Below are positions 1-5,726 of a DNA stretch of 6,500 nucleotides, in pieces. The stretch is from an uncultured Bacilli bacterium. Lineage in GTDB: Bacteria; Bacillota_I; Bacilli_A; RF39; UBA660. Position numbers and translations under genes: made by a program. Each line of letters starts with the position of its first letter. Within the stretch, counting starts at the first letter, position 1. Under the pieces are notes generated by a model. It did not search any database and was not told where the DNA came from. It saw only the letters and a list, made by a program, of their open reading frames with translations. The stretch lies in assembly GCA_947630935.1 (NCBI GenBank), contig CANRJL010000059.1, forward strand, positions 1 through 6,500. Reading direction: 5' to 3'.

Positions 1-39
1 ATAGCCCAATTACGTGGAAAGAAAGTAGAGGAGTTATAA
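1..39 (+). CDS. rpsE: 30S ribosomal protein S5, C-terminal end (partial)
   Basis: Only the last 12 codons and a TAA stop (37-39) are inside the window, in frame from base 1. They read IAQLRGKKVEEL. This resembles the usual Bacillota S5 ending, in which a short helix of the type 'xLRGKxVEEL' closes the protein, and it does not resemble the end of L30, the protein normally encoded just before rplO. S5 is a small-subunit protein involved in decoding fidelity and 30S assembly. The stop lies 1 nt before the rplO start, and the last codons double as the rplO ribosome binding site (GAGGAG, 28-33). The call rests on only 12 residues, so it is likely rather than certain. If right, rpmD is missing from its usual place. 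Confidence 0.72.
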   Translation: MAQLRGKKVEEL

Positions 40-40
40 T

Positions 41-484
41 ATGAGATTAGAAAGTTTACCAAAATCAAAAGAATTTAAAGCCAAAAAAATCGTTGGCCGT
101 GGGCCTGGTTCTGGAATGGGTAAAACATCTACTCATGGTGAAAAAGGTCAAAAAGCAAGAAGTGGTGTTAGCATTTCTGCTTGGTTCCAAGGTGGTCAAT
201 CTCCTTTATATCGTCGTCTTCCTAAACGTGGTTTTAGTAACGCTCGTTTTGAAACAAAATATGCAGTTATTAACTTAAATGATTTAGAAAAGTTCTTTAA
301 AGATGGCGAAGAAGTAACTCCTGAAATTTTAAAAGAACGTGGAATAATAAAAAAACAATTAAGTGGTATCAAAGTATTAGCTAATGGAACTTTAACCAAG
401 AAGCTTACTGTTAAAGCCAATCGCTTTTCAAGTACTGCAGTAACCAAAATAGAAGCTGCTGGTGGAAAAACTGAGGTGATCTAA
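41..484 (+). CDS. rplO: 50S ribosomal protein L15
   Basis: L15 is a late-assembling large-subunit protein that threads a long basic N-terminal extension into 23S rRNA. The 147 residues match the usual bacterial length. Visible family features are the glycine-rich basic stretch GRGPGSGMGKTS (residues 19-30), the KGQKARSG segment (35-42), the rRNA-binding core GGQSPLYRRLPKRGF (51-65), the EVTPEIL segment (91-97), and the C-terminal signature region with KVLANG (111-116), LTVKANRFS (122-130) and the ending EAAGGKTEVI. The ATG at 41 is preceded by GAGGAG (28-33) with a 7 nt gap, inside the end of the upstream gene. The stop codon shares its last A with the secY start, implying translational coupling. 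The identification is secure; nothing in the protein looks damaged. Confidence 0.97.
   Translation: MRLESLPKSKEFKAKKIVGRGPGSGMGKTSTHGEKGQKARSGVSISAWFQGGQSPLYRRLPKRGFSNARFETKYAVINLNDLEKFFKDGEEVTPEILKERGIIKKQLSGIKVLANGTLTKKLTVKANRFSSTAVTKIEAAGGKTEVI
473..481 (+). promoter_or_regulatory. Ribosome binding site of secY inside the rplO 3' end
   Basis: GAGGTGATC matches the complement of the conserved 16S rRNA 3' end over nine consecutive bases. It lies 2 nt before the secY ATG at 484, though its core GAGG sits 7 nt from the start. It is made from the codons for the Glu-Val-Ile that end L15, a case of dual coding. It supports the secY start and coupling between rplO and secY. The spacing is inferred from the sequence only. 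Confidence 0.8.
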
Positions 485-1758
485 TGGCCTTAAAGTCTTT
501 AAAAATATTTTCTAAAGACGCAAAAGATTTAAGAAAAAGAATTGCTTTTACATTTCTCCTTCTCGGAATCTATTGTCTAGGTACAGGAATTACTATTGTT
601 TGGGCAGCTCCGTGGTTAGAGACCCTTTATGGTAACTTAGGGTTTATGGGAATCTTTAACTTGATGAGTGGCGGTGGCTTCGATAGATTTAGCATCTTTG
701 GCTTAGGAGTTTCCCCTTATATCAGTGCTTCTATTGTAACTCAGTTATTACAAATGGATATTATTCCTTATTTCAAAGAATTAAAAGAACAAGGATATGT
801 AGGAAGACAAAAAATCAACCGAATTACAAGATATTTAGGAATTATTTTAGCATTTATTCAAGCATATATGTTAACTGTATTTTTACTAAAAGTAACAGAT
901 ACAGCCATGGTTCTAAAAATTACCTTAGTAATGACCGCTGGAACATCTTTCCTACTATGGCTAGGTGACCAAATTACTGATAAAGGAATAGGAAATGGAA
1001 CATCTTTATTAATTATGGCAAGTATTGTTTTAAGCTTACCTGCTGTATTTACAGGTTCATATAATGCTTTTATAGGTTCACAAGAGCATGAATTATGGAT
1101 TGGAATAATTTTCTATATTGCATATATAATCATGTATTTCTTAGTAATAGTTGGAATTATATGGATAACTTTAGCTGAACGAAAAATTCCTATTCAATAT
1201 GCTAATAAAACTGTAAGTGCCTACAAAGGTAAACAAAGTTATTTACCACTTAAAATTAATTATGCTGGAGTAATGCCAGTTATATTTGCATCAATGTTAT
1301 TAACAATTCCATCTATTATTGTCAATATTATTGGAAATAGTAATGCAATAGATTTTGTAAATAAATATATTTTATATACCTCGCCAACTGGCTTCGTATT
1401 ATATATTGCTTTAATAATTTTCTTTAGCTATTTCTATACCTTTATGGCTATGAACCCTGAAGAGATGAGTAAAGATTTAAATAAAAGCGGAGCTTATATT
1501 CCTGGCATAAGACCTGGCAAAGAAACGGCTGATTATATTAGCAAAATAGTTGGTAGAATTACCTTTGTTGGTGCAATCTTTATTGCTTTAATAGCTGCTT
1601 TACCAATTATTGTTTCGAACTTAACCGGCTTATCTCAAGAAATTGCGATAGGTGGAACAGGTTTATTAATTGTAGTTGGTGTTGCAATTGAAACTTATAA
1701 ACAAATTGAAAGTGGCCTAGTTTATCGTAAATACCAACATAGGAGTAGTAAAAGATGA
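484..1758 (+). CDS. secY: Preprotein translocase subunit SecY
   Basis: SecY is the channel subunit of the SecYEG translocon, which passes unfolded proteins across the cytoplasmic membrane and inserts membrane proteins. The 424 residues and about ten hydrophobic segments fit the family. Recognisable stretches are the plug and TM2 region, with SGGGFDRFSIFGLGVSPYIS (62-81) followed by ASIVTQLLQ; TM4-5 with DQITDKGIGNGTSLLI (162-177); the ERKIPIQYA segment (232-240) in the TM6 region; the cytosolic NPEEMSKDLNKSGAYIPGIRPG (324-345), which forms part of the ribosome/SecA docking loop; and the TM10 motif GGTGLLIVVGVAIET (390-404), followed by a basic tail. The gene begins on the last base of the rplO stop and ends overlapping adk by ATGA, so its translation is coupled on both sides. 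Its position between rplO and adk is the standard Bacillota arrangement. Confidence 0.98.
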   Translation: MALKSLKIFSKDAKDLRKRIAFTFLLLGIYCLGTGITIVWAAPWLETLYGNLGFMGIFNLMSGGGFDRFSIFGLGVSPYISASIVTQLLQMDIIPYFKELKEQGYVGRQKINRITRYLGIILAFIQAYMLTVFLLKVTDTAMVLKITLVMTAGTSFLLWLGDQITDKGIGNGTSLLIMASIVLSLPAVFTGSYNAFIGSQEHELWIGIIFYIAYIIMYFLVIVGIIWITLAERKIPIQYANKTVSAYKGKQSYLPLKINYAGVMPVIFASMLLTIPSIIVNIIGNSNAIDFVNKYILYTSPTGFVLYIALIIFFSYFYTFMAMNPEEMSKDLNKSGAYIPGIRPGKETADYISKIVGRITFVGAIFIALIAALPIIVSNLTGLSQEIAIGGTGLLIVVGVAIETYKQIESGLVYRKYQHRSSKR

Positions 1759-2399
1759 AAAGCGTAATATTTATCGCTCCACCTGCAGGTGGTAAAGGAA
1801 CAATGAGTGAATATCTTGTCGAAAACTATGGCTATGTTCACTTATCAACCGGTGACCTTTTACGCAAAAAAGCTCAAAAAGATGAACAAATAGCTACTAT
1901 TTTAAAATCTGGTTCCTTAGTTCCCGATGAGATGATGTTAAAAATTATTGAAGAAGCAATTGCTCAATTAGATTCCACCAAGCCATTTATTTTAGATGGC
2001 TTACCAAGAACATTGCAACAAGCAGAAGTTCTTGATATAATATTAAATGGTTTAAAGAAAAACAATTATGTAGTTGTTTATATTGATGTCGACAAAAATC
2101 TTTTAGAAAATCGAATTTTAGGAAGATGCACATGTCCAAAGTGTCATAAAACATATAATTGTAAAATAGAAGAATTTAAGCCAGAGGTTGATGGAGTTTG
2201 TGATGATTGTGGCGAAAAATTAATCACCAGAAGTGATGATAATAAAGAATCTTTTCAAATTCGCTATCAACAATATCAAACGAGTACTTATCCACTAATC
2301 GAATATTACCAAAAAGCAGGACGTTTGAAAGTAATTGAAAACAATTCAGTAGATCAAACGAGTACTCTTAAAGATTTAGTAGGTGTTTTAAGTGATTAA
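1755..2399 (+). CDS. adk: Adenylate kinase, zinc-lid form with a variant P-loop
   Basis: The enzyme converts ATP + AMP to two ADP in the cytosol. The 214 residues are the usual long (LID-containing) form. Visible elements are the P-loop APPAGGKGT (8-16, with catalytic K14), the AMP-binding STGDLLR (31-37, R37), DGLPRT (81-86, R85), and the LID arginines R120 and R124. Cysteines C127/C130 and C149/C152 are spaced C-x2-C...C-x2-C as in zinc-binding Gram-positive enzymes, and ITRSDDNKESFQIR (157-170) carries the arginines that contact phosphates. The first P-loop residue is Ala where the family normally has Gly (GxPxxGKGT), and DGFPRT has become DGLPRT. The start overlaps the secY stop as ATGA and has AGGAG (1741-1745) 9 nt upstream. 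The end overlaps map by 8 nt. Function is very likely retained, because all the charged catalytic residues I can align are present. Confidence 0.96.
   Translation: MKSVIFIAPPAGGKGTMSEYLVENYGYVHLSTGDLLRKKAQKDEQIATILKSGSLVPDEMMLKIIEEAIAQLDSTKPFILDGLPRTLQQAEVLDIILNGLKKNNYVVVYIDVDKNLLENRILGRCTCPKCHKTYNCKIEEFKPEVDGVCDDCGEKLITRSDDNKESFQIRYQQYQTSTYPLIEYYQKAGRLKVIENNSVDQTSTLKDLVGVLSD
2381..2385 (+). promoter_or_regulatory. Ribosome binding site deciding the GTG start of map
   Basis: AGGTG lies 6 nt before GTG at 2392, inside the last codons of adk. No in-frame ATG exists near the family's expected N-terminus (M-I-x-I-K-S), so GTG is the best start. The site is a weaker match to the anti-Shine-Dalgarno than those before the ribosomal protein genes, so map probably depends on ribosomes arriving from adk. 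Confidence 0.6.
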
Positions 2400-3138
2400 T
2401 ATCAAAAGTGAACGCGAAATAGAATTAATGCAAGAAGCTGGCCATATTAATTACTTAGCTCACCAATACATTGAAAACTACATAAAAGAAGGCATAACAA
2501 CTGCCGAACTTGATAAAAAAATCAATGATTTTGTTACCAAACATGGTGGAATTTGTTCTTGCTATGGTTACGAAGGCTTTCCCGCTTATACTTGTATTTC
2601 CGTAAATGATGAAGTTGTTCATGGAATTCCTAGTAAAAGAAGACTTAAAAATGGCGATATTGTAAAATTAGATTTTACAGTTCGTAAAAATGGTTATGAA
2701 AGCGATATGACAAGAACATATATTGTTGGCACGGTGCCAAAAGAAGTCAGTGAATTTGTAAATCACGTTGAAGAAGCCTTATATGAAGGTTTAAAAGTAG
2801 TTAAAGCAGGTGCAAAAATTGGTGACATAGGAAATGCAATTAGTAACTATGCTCATAAATATGGCTATGGTGTTGTTGAAGAATTAGTAGGTCATGGAAT
2901 AGGAACTAATATGCATGAAGAACCAGAAGTCCCAAATTTTGGCGAAAAAGGCAAAGGAATGACCTTAAAAGAAGGAATGACTTTAGCCATTGAACCAATG
3001 ATAAACATGGGCTCAAAAGATGTAAGTATGCTAGAAAATAACTGGACAATCGTAACCGATGATGAAAGTTATTCAGCACATTTTGAACATACCATTTTAG
3101 TAACTAAGAATGGCTATGTAATATTAACGGGAGAATGA
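2392..3138 (+). CDS. map: Type I methionine aminopeptidase
   Basis: MetAP removes the initiator methionine from new proteins when the second residue is small, using a dinuclear metal centre. The 248 residues are the short bacterial type I form, without an N-terminal zinc-finger extension. All five metal ligands can be read: D94 (in KLDFT), D105 (in ESDMTRTY), H168 (in LVGHGIG), E201 (in AIEPMI) and E232 (in HFEHTI). The accessory histidines H77 (VVHGIP) and H175 (MHEEP) are also there. Small departures are NGYESD where GYHGD is common, and SAHFEHT where SAQ(Y/F)EHT is common. The start is GTG, with an 8 nt overlap into adk, chosen because it restores the standard N-terminus MINIKS. The adk-map-infA order is typical of Bacillota. 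No extra KOW-domain gene (ybzG in Bacillus) lies between map and infA. Confidence 0.97.
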   Translation: MINIKSEREIELMQEAGHINYLAHQYIENYIKEGITTAELDKKINDFVTKHGGICSCYGYEGFPAYTCISVNDEVVHGIPSKRRLKNGDIVKLDFTVRKNGYESDMTRTYIVGTVPKEVSEFVNHVEEALYEGLKVVKAGAKIGDIGNAISNYAHKYGYGVVEELVGHGIGTNMHEEPEVPNFGEKGKGMTLKEGMTLAIEPMINMGSKDVSMLENNWTIVTDDESYSAHFEHTILVTKNGYVILTGE

Positions 3139-3141
3139 TTT

Positions 3142-3420
3142 ATGGCAAAGAAAAATTTTAAAAAAAGTAATTTGCATAATAAAGAAGGAAAACAACTAGA
3201 AAATAAAAAAAGTGACAAACTTGAAGTAGAAGGCAAAGTAGTTGATGTTTTAAAAGGAGGAGACTACCTAGTCGAATTAGAAAATGGATATACTGTAGAA
3301 GCCTACGTTTCTGGTAAAATGCGAGTAAACACCATTCGTGTTCTACCAGGTGATACAGTCACCATTGAACTTTCTCCGTATGATATAACACGTGGGCGTA
3401 TAACATGGAATAAGAGATAA
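3142..3420 (+). CDS. infA: Translation initiation factor IF-1 with extended N-terminus
   Basis: IF-1 is a small OB-fold protein that occupies the 30S A site and helps IF-2 and IF-3 during initiation. Residues 28-92 align without gaps to the normal factor: LEVEGKVVDVL, then VELENGY (44-50), the RNA-binding SGKMRVNTIRVLPGD (57-71) and the end ELSPYDITRGRITW (76-89). The family is normally about 72 residues; this protein has 92. The extra 20 or so residues lie between the usual MAKK start and EVEG and are rich in Lys and Asn. No in-frame ATG is available further in, and the ATG at 3142 has GGGAG (3129-3133) 8 nt upstream, so the extension is probably real; a TTG at 3172 has no visible ribosome binding site. 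The common LPNAMF loop is replaced by LKGGDY (37-42). The gene starts 3 nt after map. Confidence 0.94.
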   Translation: MAKKNFKKSNLHNKEGKQLENKKSDKLEVEGKVVDVLKGGDYLVELENGYTVEAYVSGKMRVNTIRVLPGDTVTIELSPYDITRGRITWNKR

Positions 3421-3432
3421 TGGAGGTAAATT

Positions 3433-3549
3433 ATGAAAGTTAGAGCATCAGTAAAACCAATTTGCAATAAATGTAAAATAATTAAAAGAAATGGTCGTGT
3501 TATGGTAATTTGTGAAAATCCAAAACACAAACAAAGACAAGGTAAATAG
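3433..3549 (+). CDS. rpmJ: 50S ribosomal protein L36, zinc-binding form
   Basis: This 38-residue ORF begins MKVRASVKPICNKCK and continues through RNGRVMVICENPKHKQRQG, the classic L36 pattern. L36 is the smallest large-subunit protein and bridges 23S rRNA helices during late 50S assembly. The zinc ligands C11, C14, C27 and H32 are all present (C-x2-C-x12-C-x4-H), so this is the C+ zinc form rather than the zinc-free paralogue used under zinc limitation. The ATG has GGAGG (3422-3426) 6 nt upstream. The gene lies 12 nt after infA, and its TAG stop overlaps the ribosome binding site of rpsM. Length and position between infA and rpsM are exactly as expected in Bacillota. Confidence 0.97.
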   Translation: MKVRASVKPICNKCKIIKRNGRVMVICENPKHKQRQGK

Positions 3550-3558
3550 GAGGGTATT

Positions 3559-3933
3559 ATGGCAAGAATTAAAAATATTGAATTACCAAATGAAAAACAT
3601 GTTTGTATTGGCTTAACAGCCATTCATGGAATAGGTAGAAGTTTAGCAAAAGAAATTTGTGAAAAAACCAAAATTGATTCAGCAAAAAAAGTAAAAGATT
3701 TAACTGATGAAGAAATTGCTAAATTACGTAAAGAAATTGATAATCATTTAGTAGAAGGTGACCTTCGTCGTGAAGTATCAATGAACATTAAAAATAAAAT
3801 GGAAATAAATTGCTATCAAGGAGTTCGTCATAAAAAAGGACTTCCTGTTAGAGGACAAAGAACTAATCGTAATGCTCATACTCGTAAAGGTAAGGGTAAA
3901 GTAGTTGCTAATAAGAAAAAAGCAGGTAAATAG
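3559..3933 (+). CDS. rpsM: 30S ribosomal protein S13
   Basis: S13 sits at the head of the 30S subunit, contacts 50S proteins in bridge B1 and touches P-site tRNA through its C-terminal tail. The 124 residues match the family. Visible landmarks are MARIKNIELP at the start, the helix-two-turns-helix region LTAIHGIGRSLAKEI (19-33), DLTDEEIAKLR (47-57), VEGDLRREVSMNIK (65-78), the signature RHKKGLPVRGQRTNRNAHTRKG (90-111) and a lysine-rich tail. The segment NAHTRKG usually reads NARTRKG. AGGAGG (3548-3553) stands 5 nt before the ATG and overlaps the rpmJ stop. The rpsM-rpsK-rpoA-rplQ order is the conserved alpha operon. As usual in Bacillota, rpsD (S4) is not part of it. Confidence 0.98.
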   Translation: MARIKNIELPNEKHVCIGLTAIHGIGRSLAKEICEKTKIDSAKKVKDLTDEEIAKLRKEIDNHLVEGDLRREVSMNIKNKMEINCYQGVRHKKGLPVRGQRTNRNAHTRKGKGKVVANKKKAGK

Positions 3934-3946
3934 GAGGTAAAAAACT

Positions 3947-4330
3947 ATGGCATATAATAGAAGAAAAAGAAAAGTTAAAAAGAATATTCCCGAAGCAGTT
4001 GTTCACGTTAAATCAAATTACAATAATACTATTGTAACAATTACAGATAAAGAAGGTAATTTAATTAGTTGGGCATCTTCTGGAACTGTTGGTTACAAAG
4101 GTTCCAAAAAGAAAACTCCATATGCTGCCGGACTTGCCGCTGAAGCAGCAGGTAAACAAGCTATGGAAAGTGGCGTAGTCAAAGTAGAAATATTAACAAA
4201 AGGTTTAGGAGCTGGTAGAGAAAATGCAATTCGTTCTTTACAAGCTATTGGCTTAGAAATTACAAGTATTGCTGATGAAACACCTGTTCCACATAATGGA
4301 TGTCGTCCACCAAAAAGACCTAGAAATTAA
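3947..4330 (+). CDS. rpsK: 30S ribosomal protein S11
   Basis: S11 lies on the 30S platform next to the mRNA exit channel, with its neighbours S6, S18 and S21. The 127 residues fit the family. Landmarks are the basic start RRKRKVKKNIPEAV (5-18), the core VKSNYNNTIVTITD (21-34), SWASSGTVGYKGSKKKTPYAA (41-61), and the C-terminal HNGCRPPKRPRN, including the Asn-Gly pair (117-118) that in Escherichia coli S11 is a known isoaspartate site. Two near-invariant positions differ: KGLGAGRE (85-92) where most S11 have KGPGxGRE, and KRPRN in place of KRRRV at the end. The start has AGGAGGT (3932-3938) 8 nt upstream, and the gene follows rpsM by 13 nt. The reading frame is intact, so the changes look like lineage divergence rather than decay. 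Confidence 0.98.
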   Translation: MAYNRRKRKVKKNIPEAVVHVKSNYNNTIVTITDKEGNLISWASSGTVGYKGSKKKTPYAAGLAAEAAGKQAMESGVVKVEILTKGLGAGRENAIRSLQAIGLEITSIADETPVPHNGCRPPKRPRN

Positions 4331-4331
4331 T

Positions 4332-4343
4332 GAGGAAGGAAAG
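4332..4343 (+). promoter_or_regulatory. Ribosome binding site deciding the rpoA start
   Basis: A purine stretch GAGGAAGGAAAG lies 6 nt before ATG at 4350. The reading frame is open further upstream to an ATG at 4269, but that start lies inside rpsK, lacks this site and would add 27 residues that the alpha subunit does not have. The start at 4350 gives MIKFEKPEYK, the normal alpha N-terminus. Confidence 0.85.
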
Positions 4344-4349
4344 TTAATA

Positions 4350-5294
4350 ATGATTAAATTTGAAAAACCGGAATACAAAATTACTGAATATCAAGAAAGT
4401 AATAATTATGGAAAATTTGAATTAGAACCTTTAGCAAGAGGGTTTGGACACACGATAGGAACAGCCTTAAGACGCGTAATGTTATCAAGCATGCCAGGAT
4501 GTGCTGTTACAACAATTAAAATAGACGGTGTACTACATGAATTCCAAAAAATTGATGGCGTATATGAAGATGTAACAACTATTGTTTTAAACTTTAAAAG
4601 TTTAGTCTTAAAAAATCATTCTGAAGAAGAAAAAACAATGCACTTAAGTGCTAATACACCTGGCCCTGTTACAGCTGGAATGATTGAACATGACCCTGAT
4701 ATTGAAATTATAAACCCAAATTTAGTAATTTGTAATTTAGTAGAAGGTGGAAAAATTGATATTGAAATTACCTGCAATAATGGTAATGGCTATGTCGATT
4801 CCAAAGAAAATCAAAAATTATTTGGTGAAAATAAACCAAATGTTATTGCTATCGATTCACTATATAGTCCAGTAGAACGTGTTTTCTATGAAGTTGAAGG
4901 AGCTCGTGTTGGCCATAATGAAAACTTTGATAAATTAATAATGGAAGTTACTACCAACGGCAGTATTACTCCAGAAGAGTGTATGGCTTTAGCGGCAAAA
5001 ATATTAATTGAACATTTTAATATTTTAACAGATTTAAATTCAATTAGTGACGTAGCTGGTTTAATGGCTGAAAAACAAGTAGATACAATTACTAAAACAC
5101 TTGAAACACCTATCGAAGAAATTGAATTTTCCGTTCGTGCATATAATTGCCTAAAAAGAGCCGGCATTCATACAGTACAAGATTTAATTAATAAAAAAGA
5201 AAATGAAGTAAATAAAATAAGAAATTTAGGTAAAAAATCATTGAAAGAAGTATTAGATAAAGTAGAAGAAATGGGACTTAAGTTCCGTGATTAA
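4350..5294 (+). CDS. rpoA: DNA-directed RNA polymerase alpha subunit
   Basis: Alpha dimerises to nucleate RNA polymerase assembly, and its C-terminal domain binds UP elements and activators. Starting at 4350 the protein has 314 residues, the usual Bacillota length. The N-terminal domain shows LEPLARGFGHTIGTALRRVMLSS (25-47), the dimerisation/beta-contact region, where the usual TLGNSLRR reads TIGTALRR, then IDGVLHEFQKIDGVYEDVTTI (58-78) and the later AIDSLYSPVERV (167-178). After a variable linker near 230-250, the alpha-CTD shows EFSVRAYNCLKRAGIHTV (259-276) and RNLGKKSLKEV (291-301). R263 and N266 correspond to the residues that contact DNA in E. coli (R265, N268), so UP-element recognition is probably kept. 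The gene lies 19 nt after rpsK and 12 nt before rplQ, in the standard alpha operon position. Confidence 0.98.
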   Translation: MIKFEKPEYKITEYQESNNYGKFELEPLARGFGHTIGTALRRVMLSSMPGCAVTTIKIDGVLHEFQKIDGVYEDVTTIVLNFKSLVLKNHSEEEKTMHLSANTPGPVTAGMIEHDPDIEIINPNLVICNLVEGGKIDIEITCNNGNGYVDSKENQKLFGENKPNVIAIDSLYSPVERVFYEVEGARVGHNENFDKLIMEVTTNGSITPEECMALAAKILIEHFNILTDLNSISDVAGLMAEKQVDTITKTLETPIEEIEFSVRAYNCLKRAGIHTVQDLINKKENEVNKIRNLGKKSLKEVLDKVEEMGLKFRD

Positions 5295-5306
5295 GGAGGT
5301 ATAAAA

Positions 5307-5648
5307 ATGGCTTATCGTAAATTAGGAAGAGAAACTCGTCAAAGAAGAAGTATTCTTGCTGGGCTTACTAAAACTGTCATTTTAAATGGAAGTGTTGTTA
5401 CTACAGAAGCACGTGCAAAAGAAGTTCGTAAATTTGTAGAAAAATTAATTACATATGGAAAAAAAGGAACTTTAGTTTCACGTCGAAAAGCTTTAGCATT
5501 TGTAAATAATGATAACGAAGTAGTAGGAAAAGTTTTTAATGAACTAGCTAAAAAATACGAATCACGTAATGGTGGTTATACACGTATCATAAAATTAACA
5601 GAACGCATTGGTGATGATGCTTTACAAGTTAAACTTGAATTAGTATAA
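5307..5648 (+). CDS. rplQ: 50S ribosomal protein L17
   Basis: L17 is a large-subunit protein located near the polypeptide exit side and is usually the last gene of the alpha operon, as here. The 113 residues show the family pattern: MAYRKLGRETRQRRSILAGL at the start, VTTEARAKEVRKFVEKLIT (31-49), SRRKALAF (58-65), YESRNGGYTRIIKL (84-97) and the ending LELV. The segment around residue 69 is several residues shorter than in Bacillus, in a loop that varies in length across bacteria. AGGAGGT (5294-5300) lies 6 nt before the ATG and overlaps the rpoA stop. A terminator-like hairpin begins 12 nt after the stop, so this is probably the last gene of the operon. Confidence 0.97.
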   Translation: MAYRKLGRETRQRRSILAGLTKTVILNGSVVTTEARAKEVRKFVEKLITYGKKGTLVSRRKALAFVNNDNEVVGKVFNELAKKYESRNGGYTRIIKLTERIGDDALQVKLELV

Positions 5649-5660
5649 ATATTTAAACTA

Positions 5661-5688
5661 AGAGTGATGATTCAATTCATCATTTTTT
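5661..5688 (+). terminator. Intrinsic terminator after the ribosomal protein operon
   Basis: TGATGA (5665-5670) pairs with TCATCA (5677-5682) around a 6 nt loop. The stem can be extended outward by four A-U or G-U pairs (5661-5664 with 5683-5686) and is followed or overlapped by a run of six T (5683-5688). This is the layout of a rho-independent terminator placed just after rplQ. The stem holds only two G-C pairs, so its strength is uncertain. Confidence 0.68.
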
Positions 5689-5707
5689 ATTGATTTTGAA
5701 CGTTTTA

Positions 5708-5726
5708 GAGTCGTTTCTATTGACTC
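5708..5726. repeat. Short inverted repeat overlapping the -35 element
   Basis: GAGTC (5708-5712) and GACTC (5722-5726) are perfect inverted arms separated by 9 nt. The right arm covers the last four bases of the -35 hexamer TTGACT. A regulator bound here would cover the polymerase site, so this could be an operator. The arms are only 5 bp and chance is possible. Confidence 0.3.

Noticed and set aside
93..447. Overlapping open frames inside rplO (93-278 on +, 196-447 on -)
   Set aside because: They lie fully within a confidently identified gene in other frames, have no family resemblance and no ribosome binding sites.
484..3138. Mycoplasma-type genetic code (TGA as Trp)
   Set aside because: Trp is encoded by TGG throughout, and TGA ends both secY and map at the expected protein lengths.
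3303..3623. Minus-strand open frame across infA, rpmJ and rpsM
   Set aside because: It is antisense to three conserved genes and has no recognisable domain.
4269..4349. Longer rpoA reading frame starting at ATG 4269 inside rpsK
   Set aside because: It would add 27 residues that alpha subunits lack and has no matching ribosome binding site. The ATG at 4350 gives the normal N-terminus and the usual 314 residues.
4696..4770. Repeated GATATTGAAATTA in rpoA
   Set aside because: Both copies encode Asp-Ile-Glu-Ile in beta strands with the common AT-rich codons, so chance is the simplest explanation.
4886..5167. Minus-strand open frame inside rpoA
   Set aside because: It is antisense shadow coding of the alpha subunit, without promoter or motif support.
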